A DNA stretch of 45,796 nt from Ruminococcus sp. (GTDB lineage: Bacteria > Bacillota > Clostridia > Oscillospirales > Ruminococcaceae), in assembly GCA_021201755.1 (NCBI GenBank), contig JAJQEI010000051.1:1-45796 (forward strand), given 5' to 3'. The first letter of the stretch is position 1, and the number at the start of each line of letters is the position of its first letter. The notes under the pieces were generated by a model. That model was not told the DNA's origin. It saw only the letters and a list, made by a program, of their open reading frames with translations, and did not search any database. This document shows positions 1-9,028 of the stretch, piece by piece. The translations under genes were made by a program, and so were the position numbers.

Positions 1-1592
1 GTGTATGCATTCGATGTGCTGATGCAGATTTATCTCGACTGCGGCTACACGGTGCGTGATGCGGCACAGTGCATCGTCCGCAAGAACCTCTACGGACTGG
101 ACATCGACAAGCGTGCCTATCAGCTCGCCTATTTCGCTGTGATGATGAAGGCGAGACAGTACGACCGGCGGTTTTTCACCCGTGGTATTCAGCCGAATTT
201 GTCGCATTTTCAAGACTTACCGAAGATGGAATATAGCGTTCTTAACGAGCCGTTGCGATCGTTTGTAGCACAGTTCGAAAATGCCGATACCTACAGTTCG
301 CTGTTGACGGTTCACGCAGATGCCGATTTGGATGTGGCGGTGGACGCATTCGAGGGCATGATTGGCTTCGACCGCTCGCAAATGGAACATCTCATGACGC
401 TTTATCGCATTTTGTCGCAGAAATACGATGTCGTGGTGACGAATCCGCCGTATATGGGTGGCTCGGGCATGAATGCGACGCTTTCGGCGTTTGTGAAGAA
501 GCATTATCCGGATTATAAATCTGACCTGTTTTCGGTATTTATGATTTGCTGTATGGAACTTTGCAAAAAAACGGCTATCTTGGATTTTTAACGCCTTATG
601 TCTGGATGTTTATCAAGTCTTATGAAGCTCTGCGCAATCATATCTACTCCAATCGCACCATTGAAACGCTAATACAATTTGAATATTCGGCTTTTGAAGA
701 AGCGACTGTGCCGATTTGTACATTTGCACTGAAAAATAGCAAGCAAGAGAAAAAAGGCTGTTATTTGCGGTTAACTGATTTCCGTGGCGGGATGGAAGTA
801 CAACGACAGAAAACACTGGAAGCAATTTCAAATCATGACTGCGGATTCTACTTCGAAGCCTCGTAAGACAACTTCTCCAAAATCCCCGGTTCGCCGGTGG
901 CTTATTGGGTCGGGGAGGCGTTTGTTAGGGACTTCATTGTTGGAGACAGACTGTGTAAAGTTTGTGAAACAAAAAAAGGATTAGCTACATCCGATAACAA
1001 CAGATTTTTGAAGCTTTGGTTTGAAGTATGTTTGGACAGTATAGGTTTCAACGTTAAATCTAATTCTGAAACGGTAAATAATGGTTATAAATGGTATCCT
1101 CATCATAAGGGAGGCGAGTATCGTAGGTGGTATGGTAATCAAGAGTATGTCATAAATTGGAAAAGTGATGGCTATGAAATAAAAAATTATCGAGATGCAA
1201 GTGGAAAACTACTATCTCGTCCTCAAAATACACAATATAATTTTTCCAAAGCTTTAACTTGGTCAAAAATTACATCTTCTATCTTTAGCGCAAGATTCTC
1301 TGAGAACAGATTTTTATTTGATGATGCTGCTGCAATTTGCTATCATAAGAATGAAGATGAACTACTTTGGACGCTGGGTTTTTTAAATTCAAAATGCTGC
1401 CAAAATATTTTGAATGTTTTAAATCTGACTATTAATATTCAGATAGGCGATATTGGGAATCTTCCAATATTGCATGATGAAACACGAAAAGACATTGTAA
1501 CGAATATTGTCGAAGAAAATATCGCCCTCTCCAAAACCGATTGGGATAGCTTTGAGACGAGTTGGGATTTTAATGGGTGTCCGCTGATTTGA
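1..1592 (+). pseudogene. pglX: BREX-type adenine-specific DNA methyltransferase PglX, 3' part, interrupted
   Basis: This is the C-terminal part of a PglX-like class I N6-adenine methyltransferase, the modification subunit of BREX phage defence. The catalytic NPPY motif is at about 446-457 (VVTNPPYMGG), preceded by the typical NLYGLDIDKRAYQLAYFAV segment. The conserved C-terminal stretches RLTDFRGGMEVQRQK and DNFSKIPGSPVAYWV follow in another frame. Two lesions are visible. The A-run at 565-571 appears to have lost one A: eight As would restore KKNGYLGF. An in-frame TAA at 864-866 precedes DNFSKIPGSP and is most simply CAA turned into TAA. The 5' end lies outside the window, so the start is unknown. 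The rest of a BREX locus is not seen here. The family assignment is firm; the gene is probably inactive unless the lesions are sequence errors. Confidence 0.88.
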
Positions 1593-1772
1593 GGGGAAAC
1601 CTCTCCACCACCAGCCTATGGCTGGCGGTCCCCCTCAGCACAAGGCACGCCCTACGGGTGTCCTTTTAGGGGAGGTAAAAAAATCTCCCCTAAAAGGCGA
1701 CCGAAATAGTCCCCGTAGGGGAGGAGATGTCAGCAACGCTGACAGAGAGGTTGTTTCGGCGAAAGCCGAAAC
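1591..1772. repeat. Cluster of intergenic hairpin repeats
   Basis: Short perfect inverted repeats fill the gap between pglX and the toxin-antitoxin genes. They are GAGG/CCTC at 1591-1603, CCAGCC-tat-GGCTGG at 1611-1625, 13-bp arms CCTTTTAGGGGAG (1662-1674) and its complement (1685-1697) around a 10-nt A-rich loop, CCCC-gta-GGGG near 1711-1721, GTCAGC-aac-GCTGAC at 1729-1743 and GTTTCGGC-gaaa-GCCGAAAC at 1753-1772. The last has a GNRA-type loop. No convincing ORF covers the stretch. It could be a mosaic of REP-like repeats or a non-autonomous element; function is unknown. Confidence 0.6.
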
Positions 1773-1808
1773 GTTGCTACGTCTAGCAAACAGAAAGGAT
1801 GATTTGAT

Positions 1809-2015
1809 ATGCGTACACGAGAAAAAGCAATGCAGTTATTTGACACGCTGACGGAAGAACAGCTGAAAGTGTTTATTCTGCTTTTCCAAAATAGCTATAC
1901 GCCCAATGCCGAAACAATAGACGCTATGCAAGAGGCGGATATCATCGCTCATGATGCATCTGTCGAGGGTTACACCAATATAACGGATTTGATGGAGGCA
2001 TTGGATGCGGAATGA
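1809..2015 (+). CDS. Small antitoxin of a YafQ-type toxin-antitoxin pair
   Basis: The 68-residue acidic protein starts at ATG 1809, nine bases after AAAGGA. Its stop overlaps the start of the YafQ-like toxin gene (ATGA), the usual layout of an antitoxin-first type II operon. It begins MRTREKAMQLFDTLTEEQLK and ends in an acidic LMEALDAE tail that could wrap the toxin. I see no clear ribbon-helix-helix signature, so the assignment rests mainly on size, charge and overlap with the toxin. In this family the antitoxin both neutralises the mRNase and represses its own operon. It is intact while the toxin is broken, which is the tolerable order of loss. Confidence 0.72.
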   Translation: MRTREKAMQLFDTLTEEQLKVFILLFQNSYTPNAETIDAMQEADIIAHDASVEGYTNITDLMEALDAE

Positions 2016-2302
2016 AGTATACCGTAAAATTCACAGCAAGGTTTAAAAAGGATTATAAGCTTATGCTGAAACGTGGATGGAAAAGAGAACAAATCGAACA
2101 AGTCATTACACTTCTTGCCGACGATACGAAGCAAGAAATTTTAATCAATCAGTATAAAGACCATGCGCTTTCCGGTAATTGGAATGGCTATCGAGAATGC
2201 CACATTTAACCGGATTGGCTGCTTGTTTATGAGATTGTAGAAGATGTTCTAGTACTGTCACTCACAAGAACGGGTTCTCATAGTGATTTGTTTGGAAAAT
2301 GA
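2012..2302 (+). pseudogene. YafQ-family mRNA interferase toxin, broken by TAA
   Basis: It encodes a RelE/YafQ-fold ribosome-dependent mRNase toxin. The N-terminal part (MKYTVKFTARFKKDYK to GNWNGYRECHI) is followed by TAA at 2207-2209 and then, in the same frame, PDWLLVYEIVEDVLVLSLTRTGSHSDLFGK up to TGA 2300-2302. In YafQ proteins the junction reads ECHIQPDWLL, so the stop replaces a Gln codon (CAA to TAA). Without the stop it would be 96 residues, the usual family length. The C-terminal half with the catalytic His/Asp region is lost by truncation, so the toxin should be inactive. Its start overlaps the antitoxin stop. Confidence 0.88.
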
Positions 2303-2351
2303 AAAAACTGCGAATTGTGCGTGCAATTGTGACTAGAAATTCACAACTTCC

Positions 2352-2397
2352 CAAAAAAAGGACACTTCAAAACGAAGTGTTCTTTTTGATATTCCGA
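2352..2397. terminator. Bidirectional intrinsic terminator
   Basis: A-run, GACACTTC stem, AAAAC loop, complementary stem and T-run lie between the convergent toxin and L,D-transpeptidase genes. The A-tract on one side and T-tract on the other would serve both strands. Confidence 0.75.
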
Positions 2398-2402
2398 TAT
2401 TT

Positions 2403-4472
2403 TTATTCTACAATAATGACCGGCATCCCCACAACGCAAGCTTCAAAAATTTCAGCCGCTGCGGTCAAAGGAAGGTTGATACAACCGTGTGAACCGTTTG
2501 TGAGGTAGATTTCACCGCCGTATGCGCTTCTGGACAGGTCGTGGAAACCAATTCCCGTATAATCAATCGGCATCCAGTAAGAAACCGACTGTTCATATCC
2601 CTGAACCTCATACGTACCCAAGACAGCGTTTTCTACCTTGTCCCGAATCTTAAACACGCCGGTGTGGGTTTCTCGATCTGGATCGGAGGTGAGACCAGTT
2701 ACTACGTCTGTCTCCATATAAAGTTCACCATCGATGTAGAACCACAGGTGTTGTTCCGAGATGTCCACCTCAATATACGTTCCCTCTTCAAAGGTCGTAC
2801 CGTCCGATTGCGTAGGGCGGAATCCAGCCTGTGTCCACTCTGGTTCTGTGGTGATGCTCTCCGCATCCTGTAAGTACTGTTCCAGCACATCCACCGTTGC
2901 TTCTACATCACACTGCCAGCCATACGTGCTGGTCGCCGTCAGCGACAAATCAATTGTTCCGTCTGCTGAGGACTCGAAAGAACGGGTATAGCCGTCCTCA
3001 CAGAACGTGTCGTATTTGTCGGCGATATTCGTCTGTACCCAAGCTTCTGCGGCGTCCTTGTCAGTCAAGGTCAGGTTTCCGTCAGAATCAATCGTCACCC
3101 AGTCCATATAGGTGTTATAATCCAGTTCTTCTGTCCCCACCGGGTCGAACAATTCTTCTCGATTGGTCATATCAAATGTAATCACAGTCGAAGCATATTT
3201 TGTATACGTATCGAGGACTTCTTCTAAATCCGCCTCTGTGACCTCTGCCGTCATATAACTGCCGCTTTCTTCCACGTCGATGACGTTGTTGCCCAGTGAC
3301 AACTGTTCCAAAGTATAGGCGGAGAGAATTTCCGTGTCAATCATATTTCCGTCGTCTTCTGGTTCAATGTAGAACGTACCGTCAGAAGCCTGTACCACTT
3401 CTGCATCTGTCGGCGGTGTGTTGCCCCAGTCATAGGCAGCAATCAGACTCGCCAATGCATCTTCAGAGTAGGTCTGAGAAACGGTGGCAGTATATTCGCT
3501 TTGGGAGAAGAGCTTTGCGAACCAAGTGGCGTGGCTTTCTGCATACGTCTCGTCCAGTTCGCCATCTACCAGTTCCGTTTCACATCCAAAGGACGAGCCC
3601 TTGAACATGATTTCTTCTCCGTCCCGTGTGACGAATGTCACGCCCATATCCTGTGCGTTGTTCACGATGGTTTCCTCAGCTTCTTCCTCTGTCATCCCTG
3701 CCACATTCACGCCATTGATGTAGGTGTTGGGCAGAAACTTTCCGTTATAGAGAATCATTCCGCCGAAGTAGAAGCACGCAATCAACAAAATGAGAATAAT
3801 CAGAATGATGAGTAAGATACGCTGTAAATCGATTCCAATGCCTCTTGTGCTTGCACTGGCATTATAATAGTCGTCATATGGATCCCGTCGTTCTCGAATT
3901 GGCTGCCGCTGTCTAGGCGGTGTGTTCCGAGGGGCAGAACGCTGTCTTTGCTGTTGTGGAGTAGCGTTGGAACGAGACGCACGAGAGCGAGGCTGTTGGC
4001 GATAGTTATCGTTATCAGCGTAATCGTCCGCATATGTTTCAGATTTCCTAGGTTCTCTCATTTGAGAATTTCTAGCGTCGATATCATCATATGCATCATC
4101 ATACGAAGCGTACCACACGCTTCGTGACTGGGATTGTTCCTCATATGTTTCGTGGGATGTCGTCTGTACTTGACTGCGTGTCGGACGTGGACGGGCAGTC
4201 ATACGGTTTGGCGTAGCTTCTCTGCCAGCGTTCGAGCGTGGGGTACTGTGTCCCTGACTCTGGCGTGTACGGCTATGAGAATTACCGCTTGCAGCGTGTA
4301 CGGGAACCTGTTGCCTCGAAGACGTAGCAGATGTGCCGGACTCCGCCGCCTCTCTTGCCGCAAGGGAGGCACGAATTTTCGCACGCATTTCGTCTTTCGT
4401 CAACTGAACCGGTTCCGAATAACCGCCGGTAGATGGAGCATTGGAGTCGTCATTTTTGCTGTACAATATCAT
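2403..4472 (-). CDS. Membrane-anchored L,D-transpeptidase (YkuD domain)
   Basis: A 689-residue peptidoglycan cross-linking enzyme. The N-terminal ~210 residues are a charged, Arg/Ser/Gln-rich, low-complexity cytoplasmic region. One hydrophobic segment (about residues 215-240) follows, then an extracellular part. That part contains peptidoglycan-binding type repeats seen in VanW/L,D-transpeptidase proteins (NTYINGVNVAGMTEEEAEET) and a C-terminal YkuD domain. The catalytic motif is SHGCINL near the C-terminus, with the nucleophile Cys at about residue 664 and the partner His in GIGFHDLSRSAYGG. Such enzymes make 3-3 meso-DAP cross-links independently of penicillin-binding proteins. Start ATG is preceded by AGAAAGGA. 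It has its own strong promoter and is transcribed alone. Confidence 0.9.
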   Translation of the reverse strand: MILYSKNDDSNAPSTGGYSEPVQLTKDEMRAKIRASLAAREAAESGTSATSSRQQVPVHAASGNSHSRTRQSQGHSTPRSNAGREATPNRMTARPRPTRSQVQTTSHETYEEQSQSRSVWYASYDDAYDDIDARNSQMREPRKSETYADDYADNDNYRQQPRSRASRSNATPQQQRQRSAPRNTPPRQRQPIRERRDPYDDYYNASASTRGIGIDLQRILLIILIILILLIACFYFGGMILYNGKFLPNTYINGVNVAGMTEEEAEETIVNNAQDMGVTFVTRDGEEIMFKGSSFGCETELVDGELDETYAESHATWFAKLFSQSEYTATVSQTYSEDALASLIAAYDWGNTPPTDAEVVQASDGTFYIEPEDDGNMIDTEILSAYTLEQLSLGNNVIDVEESGSYMTAEVTEADLEEVLDTYTKYASTVITFDMTNREELFDPVGTEELDYNTYMDWVTIDSDGNLTLTDKDAAEAWVQTNIADKYDTFCEDGYTRSFESSADGTIDLSLTATSTYGWQCDVEATVDVLEQYLQDAESITTEPEWTQAGFRPTQSDGTTFEEGTYIEVDISEQHLWFYIDGELYMETDVVTGLTSDPDRETHTGVFKIRDKVENAVLGTYEVQGYEQSVSYWMPIDYTGIGFHDLSRSAYGGEIYLTNGSHGCINLPLTAAAEIFEACVVGMPVIIVE

Positions 4473-4544
4473 CGTTCCTTTCTGGAGCTTACCAATTTTT
4501 CATTTTCCCATTATCGATAAAACACAATAAAATATCACATTATT

Positions 4545-4573
4545 ATTATAATCGTAGAATTTCAATTTGTCAA
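4545..4573 (-). promoter_or_regulatory. Consensus sigma-A promoter for the L,D-transpeptidase gene
   Basis: On the minus strand TTGACA (4568-4573) and TATAAT (4545-4550) are separated by exactly 17 bases, about 75 bases upstream of the ATG. The remainder of the 438-base gap 4473-4910 holds this promoter, the plus-strand promoter and leader listed next, and otherwise AT-rich sequence without a credible gene. Confidence 0.85.
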
Positions 4574-4771
4574 CACTTTTTCAAGGAGAATCCGTCGAAA
4601 AATCGAATTGTAAATATTTTAACCATTTTGTAGTTATTAGAAGCGGGTAAAATTAAGAATTAAGAAAGCATCCAGTTTCTTAAATTTTAGTTACTGGTTA
4701 AGATAACCGTATGCGTGAGACGATAGGCGTTATGCTTGATTCACATCGCAATTTTTTGTATAAAATGCCAG

Positions 4772-4800
4772 TTGACAAGAAACAGAGTAGGAAGTATAAT
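4772..4800 (+). promoter_or_regulatory. Perfect sigma-A promoter upstream of the pectinase gene
   Basis: TTGACA at 4772-4777 and TATAAT at 4795-4800 with a 17-base spacer. Initiation near 4807 would give a ~105-base leader that enters a terminator-like hairpin almost at once. Confidence 0.88.
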
Positions 4801-4809
4801 ATACATGGG

Positions 4810-4840
4810 AAAATGTCTCCTCAATTGGCGACATTTTTTA
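4810..4840 (+). terminator. Terminator-like hairpin right after the promoter (possible attenuator)
   Basis: AAAATGTC (4810-4817) pairs with GACATTTT (4830-4837) and is followed by more Ts. It begins only a few bases after the predicted transcription start. Most transcripts could stop here unless something prevents hairpin formation. It is not the end of any visible gene on this strand. Confidence 0.6.
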
Positions 4841-4849
4841 TTAAAATTG

Positions 4850-4891
4850 TATAACAACCGTGTGACGCTAGAGCGTCACACGGTTGTTATA
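4850..4891. repeat. 42-bp near-perfect palindrome in the pectinase leader
   Basis: Two exactly complementary 20-base arms (4850-4869 and 4872-4891) surround a 2-base centre (AG). The core reads GTGTGACGCT-AG-AGCGTCACAC. It ends four bases before the AGGAAGG ribosome site of the pectinase gene. It could be a DNA operator for a dimeric regulator or a leader RNA hairpin controlling translation. Confidence 0.8.
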
Positions 4892-4910
4892 TACAGGAAG
4901 GAATTATGTG

Positions 4911-7900
4911 ATGCATAGAATACAAAAAGTAGGGCGTCGGATACTCACGGCGTTTGTGGCGATGGGCGTTTTGGGAGCGTCAGTGCCGTCTGCGGTTTCG
5001 GCACTGACGGCGGCGACTTTTTCTGCTGCGATTGTCACGGCGTCTACCGATTCTGTCACGTTGACGGAAGCCGCCGGTGCGGCGGAGTCGGCGTATGTGG
5101 AGTGGAGCACAGTAACGGACGCAGAGGGCTATAACGTCTATGTAGACGGCACGCAAATAGACAGTATGCTCATTCGGCAGTACGAGAGTTATTTTCGTAC
5201 GGATGCGGTGGGACTGACGGCCGGCAGTCACACGCTGAAAATTGTACCGGTGATTGACGGTACGGCGAACACATCCAAAGCGGCGGAAATGACGGTTTCT
5301 GTAGCGACGAAAGATCGGAGTGGTTTTGCTTCAGTAGATTTCGGTGTAGATATTGGCGAGGGTGTTTTTGACTGCGGCGGCTATCAGGCAGACGGCACCC
5401 TCAGTGCGGATGCACAGGTTCTCTATGTGACGGCGGACACGGTGAATACCGTCACACTGGACGTGATTACCAACAGTAAAGGCACGACGACGACTTACAC
5501 TGGACTTGCAAACATTTTATCCGGCAGACAAAAGGGATATGATATGACACCGCTGGTCATTCGCATGGTAGGCGAGATTACGGCGGACGATATTGACGGC
5601 TTGAACAGCAGCGGTTATTTACAAGTGAAGGGTGTTATAATGTGACGCTGGAGGGCGTTGGCGAGGATGCCACGGTGAATGGCTGGGGAATTCTCGTACG
5701 CAGTGCGACGAATGTAGAAATCAGCAATATCGGTGTGATGTTTTTTCCAGATGATGGGATTTCGCTGGACACGGACAACACGAATATCTGGGTACATAAC
5801 TGTGATATTTTCTACGGCACCGCAGGCAGCGATGCGGATCAAGCGAAAGGCGACGGATCGATCGACGTGAAGAGTGACTCCAAATATGTGACCTTATCTT
5901 ATAACCATTTCTGGGATTCTGGAAAGTCTTCCCTCTGTGGGATGACTTCTGAGAGTGGGGACAATTATATCATCTATCACCACAATTGGTTTGACCACTC
6001 CGACTCTCGTCACCCGAGAGTGCGCACGATGTCCGTACATGTTTATAACAACTATTATGACGGGAACTCGAAATATAGCGTCGGTGCAACGATGGGTTCG
6101 TCTGTCTTTGTGGAGAATAACTACTTTCGAAATTGTAAATACCCGATGTTAATCTCGATGCAGGGTTCAGATATTGCCACTGGAACTGGGACTTTCTCTA
6201 GCGAAGACGGCGGTATGATAAAAGCGTATGGGAATTATATGGTAGGACAAACGGCGTTTGTTTCCTATCAAGAGGATTCTACGGAGTTTGATGCCTATGT
6301 GGCTACCAGCCGTAGTGAACAGGTTCCTTCAACGGTTGTCACGAGCCAAGGCGGCACGAGTTATAATAATTTTGATACAGACAGCAGCATTATGTATGAC
6401 TACACGCCGGACGATGCCGAAGACGTACCAGAAATTGTCATGGCGAATGCAGGGCGACTGAACGGAGGCGACGTGGACTTTACGTTCGATGACGACGATG
6501 ATACAGACTATTCCGTCAACACCGAACTAATGGCAGTGTTAACCTCCTATAGTTCCAGCGTTATTGCGATCGGCAGTGGCTTTACGGACAGCACGGAAGA
6601 ACCGGATACGACAACAACCATCACGACCACTACAAATACAGCAAGTACAGCTGCTTCTGCGACAACCACGGCGATGACGACGGAAGATGTGGTGACAGAC
6701 GGCGATATCTTCTGTTCCCCTGATGGAACTGGAAGTGGAGAAACGGCGAGCGACCCTGCGACGGTGACAGATGCTATTTCAAGGCTCACTGCAGGACATA
6801 CCATTTATTTGTTGGAGGGCACGTACGAATTTTCTGAAACGATTGTCATTTCAGAGGATAATTGTGGTACGGCGGATGCAGTGAAAACCATAAAGGCGTA
6901 TAACGGCGCAGACGTGGTCTTTGACTTCTCCGGTCAGGGAGAGGCAAGCGATTCTCTTCGTGGTTTTGTGTTAGATCGAGATTATTGGCATTTCTACGGT
7001 TTTGAAATCACCAAGGCGGTGGATAACGGTATGCTCCTTTCCAGCAGCAATAACACCATTGAACGGATGATTTTTAATGACAATCAGGACACGGGATTAC
7101 AGATTTCACGGTACAACTCCAGCTATACAGATATTGCGGATTGGCCGTCTGACAATCTGATTTTGAACTGCACTTCGAAGAATAACTGCGATGATGCCAC
7201 GATGGAAAATGTGGACGGTTTTGCCGCAAAGCTCACCTGTAGCGAGGGGAATGTCTTTGACGGCTGTTTAGCATATAATAACAGCGACGACGGTTGGGAT
7301 TTATATGCGAAAACAGACATGGGCTCGATTGGCGTTGTGACCATTCAGAATTGCATTGCGGCGAGAAACGGCTACACCGAATTTGGCGAGGGTTATGGAG
7401 ACTGCGATGGCAATGGCTTTAAGCTGGGCGGAAGCAGCGTTGGCTCGGCACATATCGTTATCAACTGTTTGGCGTTTGAGAATTTGAACTGCGGTTTTAC
7501 CGACAACAACAACCCAGATTTGGGACAACTTATCAATTGCACTGCCATCAATAATGGTGGTGGTGGCAACAGTAAGTCGAATTTCTCCTACTATCGTTGT
7601 ACGGACTGTGATTTTGACAACCTGCTTTCCTATTATGACACCAGCGCATACCTGAGTGATGCGAACCTGTCACTCGGCAGCATTGCCAATGATAAATACG
7701 TGGGAACATATTGCAACGGCATCTATTATAATAGTGGATACTATCTCGTGGACGAGGATACTGCCGTTACCAACGGAGAGAAAATCGGTACGAAGTTTGA
7801 TGGCCCAAGCGACAGCGATTTTATCTCCGTAGATGCTGCACCGGCAGTGGGAGAGGATTTGGATGCCCTTTGGCGCAGTGCAGACGGTACGTTAAATCCT

Positions 7901-8833
7901 GGCGGTTTCTTTGAAACGGCGGAATCCAGCGATTATTACACCATGGGTTATCATATGTACAACGGTGACTCTCCGGCAACTACCACGACTACAACAACAA
8001 ATGATACCACGACAACGACCACAACTACTACTGCCACTGCAACGGCAGACACCACTGACTCCAGCGACGACACCACTGTAACAGAGACGTCTGCTGGCGC
8101 ACAAGTACATAATTTCACCCTAAACGGAACGGAAAGTACGTTCTACACCATCAGCAGAAATTTATCGACATCGAAAGGAACCGTAAGCTATGCGGGATTG
8201 GAACTGACACAGTGCTTGAAAATGGAAACGGCTACGAGTATTACGTTTACAAGTACCGTTGAGGGAACGCTGACGCTGGTATTTTTAGAAGAAACAGCAA
8301 ACGTCTATGTGGACGGTATGAAGTATGTAGCGGATGGCGACGGCATTATCACGATTACGCTGGAAGCTGGCGACCATACCGTCACCAAGGTGGACACGGC
8401 AAACCTTTATTATATGGTCTATGCGGACAACACCACAACTGAGACGACGACAGAGGCAACCACGACTACGACAGAGATAACCAGCAACACGGACGACACA
8501 AGCGATTCGGATTCCACCAGTACCATGGACAGCAGTACAACTACAACAGAATCCACCGATGACGTTACTGACGATACTACCACAACAACGGAGACTACAA
8601 CTGCTGGAACGACTGTCGCAATAGAAAATCAATTCTTCGGCGACGTCACCTTAGACGGCTGCATCACACTAGCGGATGTGATTCTGTTCAATAAGGCGAT
8701 TGCAGGAAATGTGGAGCTCAATGCCGAGGCGAAAGCAAACGCCGACGTAAATCTGGACGGCAGTGAAGATGCCGATGACGCTTTGGTTCTCCTAAAGTTC
8801 TTGGTACAACTGATTGATACGCTGCCCGTTTAA
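4911..8833 (+). CDS. Cellulosomal pectinase PL1-PL9-CBM77-dockerin, single frameshift
   Basis: A secreted multidomain pectin-degrading enzyme of about 1307 residues when the frameshift is repaired. In order: signal peptide (1-35), an Fn3-like domain (~45-135), a PL1 pectate lyase domain (~145-445, with GDGSIDVKSDSKYVTLSYNH and YHHNWFDHSDSRHPRVR), a Thr linker, a PL9 right-handed beta-helix domain (~595-1015), a Thr linker, a CBM77-like pectin-binding module (~1060-1160, HNFTLNGTESTFYTISRNL), a Thr/Asp linker and a type I dockerin (~1244-1307, two Ca2+ loops DVTLDGCITLAD and DVNLDGSEDADD). This matches the known R. flavefaciens PL1/9-CBM77 enzyme. The ATG at 4911 was chosen for AGGAAGG nine bases upstream. 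At 5631-5633 one base is missing: GGN-TGT-TAT-AAT restores KGCYNVTLEGVGEDA. The lesion lies inside PL1 and would abolish all downstream domains if real. Confidence 0.9.
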
Positions 8834-8870
8834 AGGCGACATTTGTCACATTGTGAAAAATGAGAAATGA

Positions 8871-8899
8871 GAAAAGCTCCCTTTTGGGGAGCTTTTCGT
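8871..8899 (+). terminator. Intrinsic terminator after the pectinase gene
   Basis: GAAAAGCTCCC and GGGAGCTTTTC arms around TTTTG, about 40 bases after the pectinase stop codon. A-rich and T-rich flanks allow action on either strand. Confidence 0.8.
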
Positions 8900-8928
8900 T
8901 GTGCCCTAGAATAATTCGTGTTACCCCC

Positions 8929-8957
8929 TTGACAATTTTGTGAAAATGTACTATAAT
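8929..8957 (+). promoter_or_regulatory. Perfect sigma-A promoter for the GH5 gene
   Basis: TTGACA (8929-8934), 17-base spacer, TATAAT (8952-8957). The ~65-base leader contains a small CCGAAG-GA-CTTCGG hairpin. The strength of the match suggests constitutive or repressor-controlled expression separate from the pectinase gene. Confidence 0.88.
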
Positions 8958-9028
8958 AAATGCAAGAATATCGACGACACTTGCCGAAGGACTTCGGTGG
9001 GTGGTTTCAAGAAAGGAACGGAAAGCAT

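Noticed and set aside
8285..8632. Minus-strand Cys/Arg-rich reading frame opposite the pectinase linkers
   Set aside because: It is the shadow of Thr/Asp repeat codons (ACA/ACG/GAC) on the other strand, with no ribosome site.
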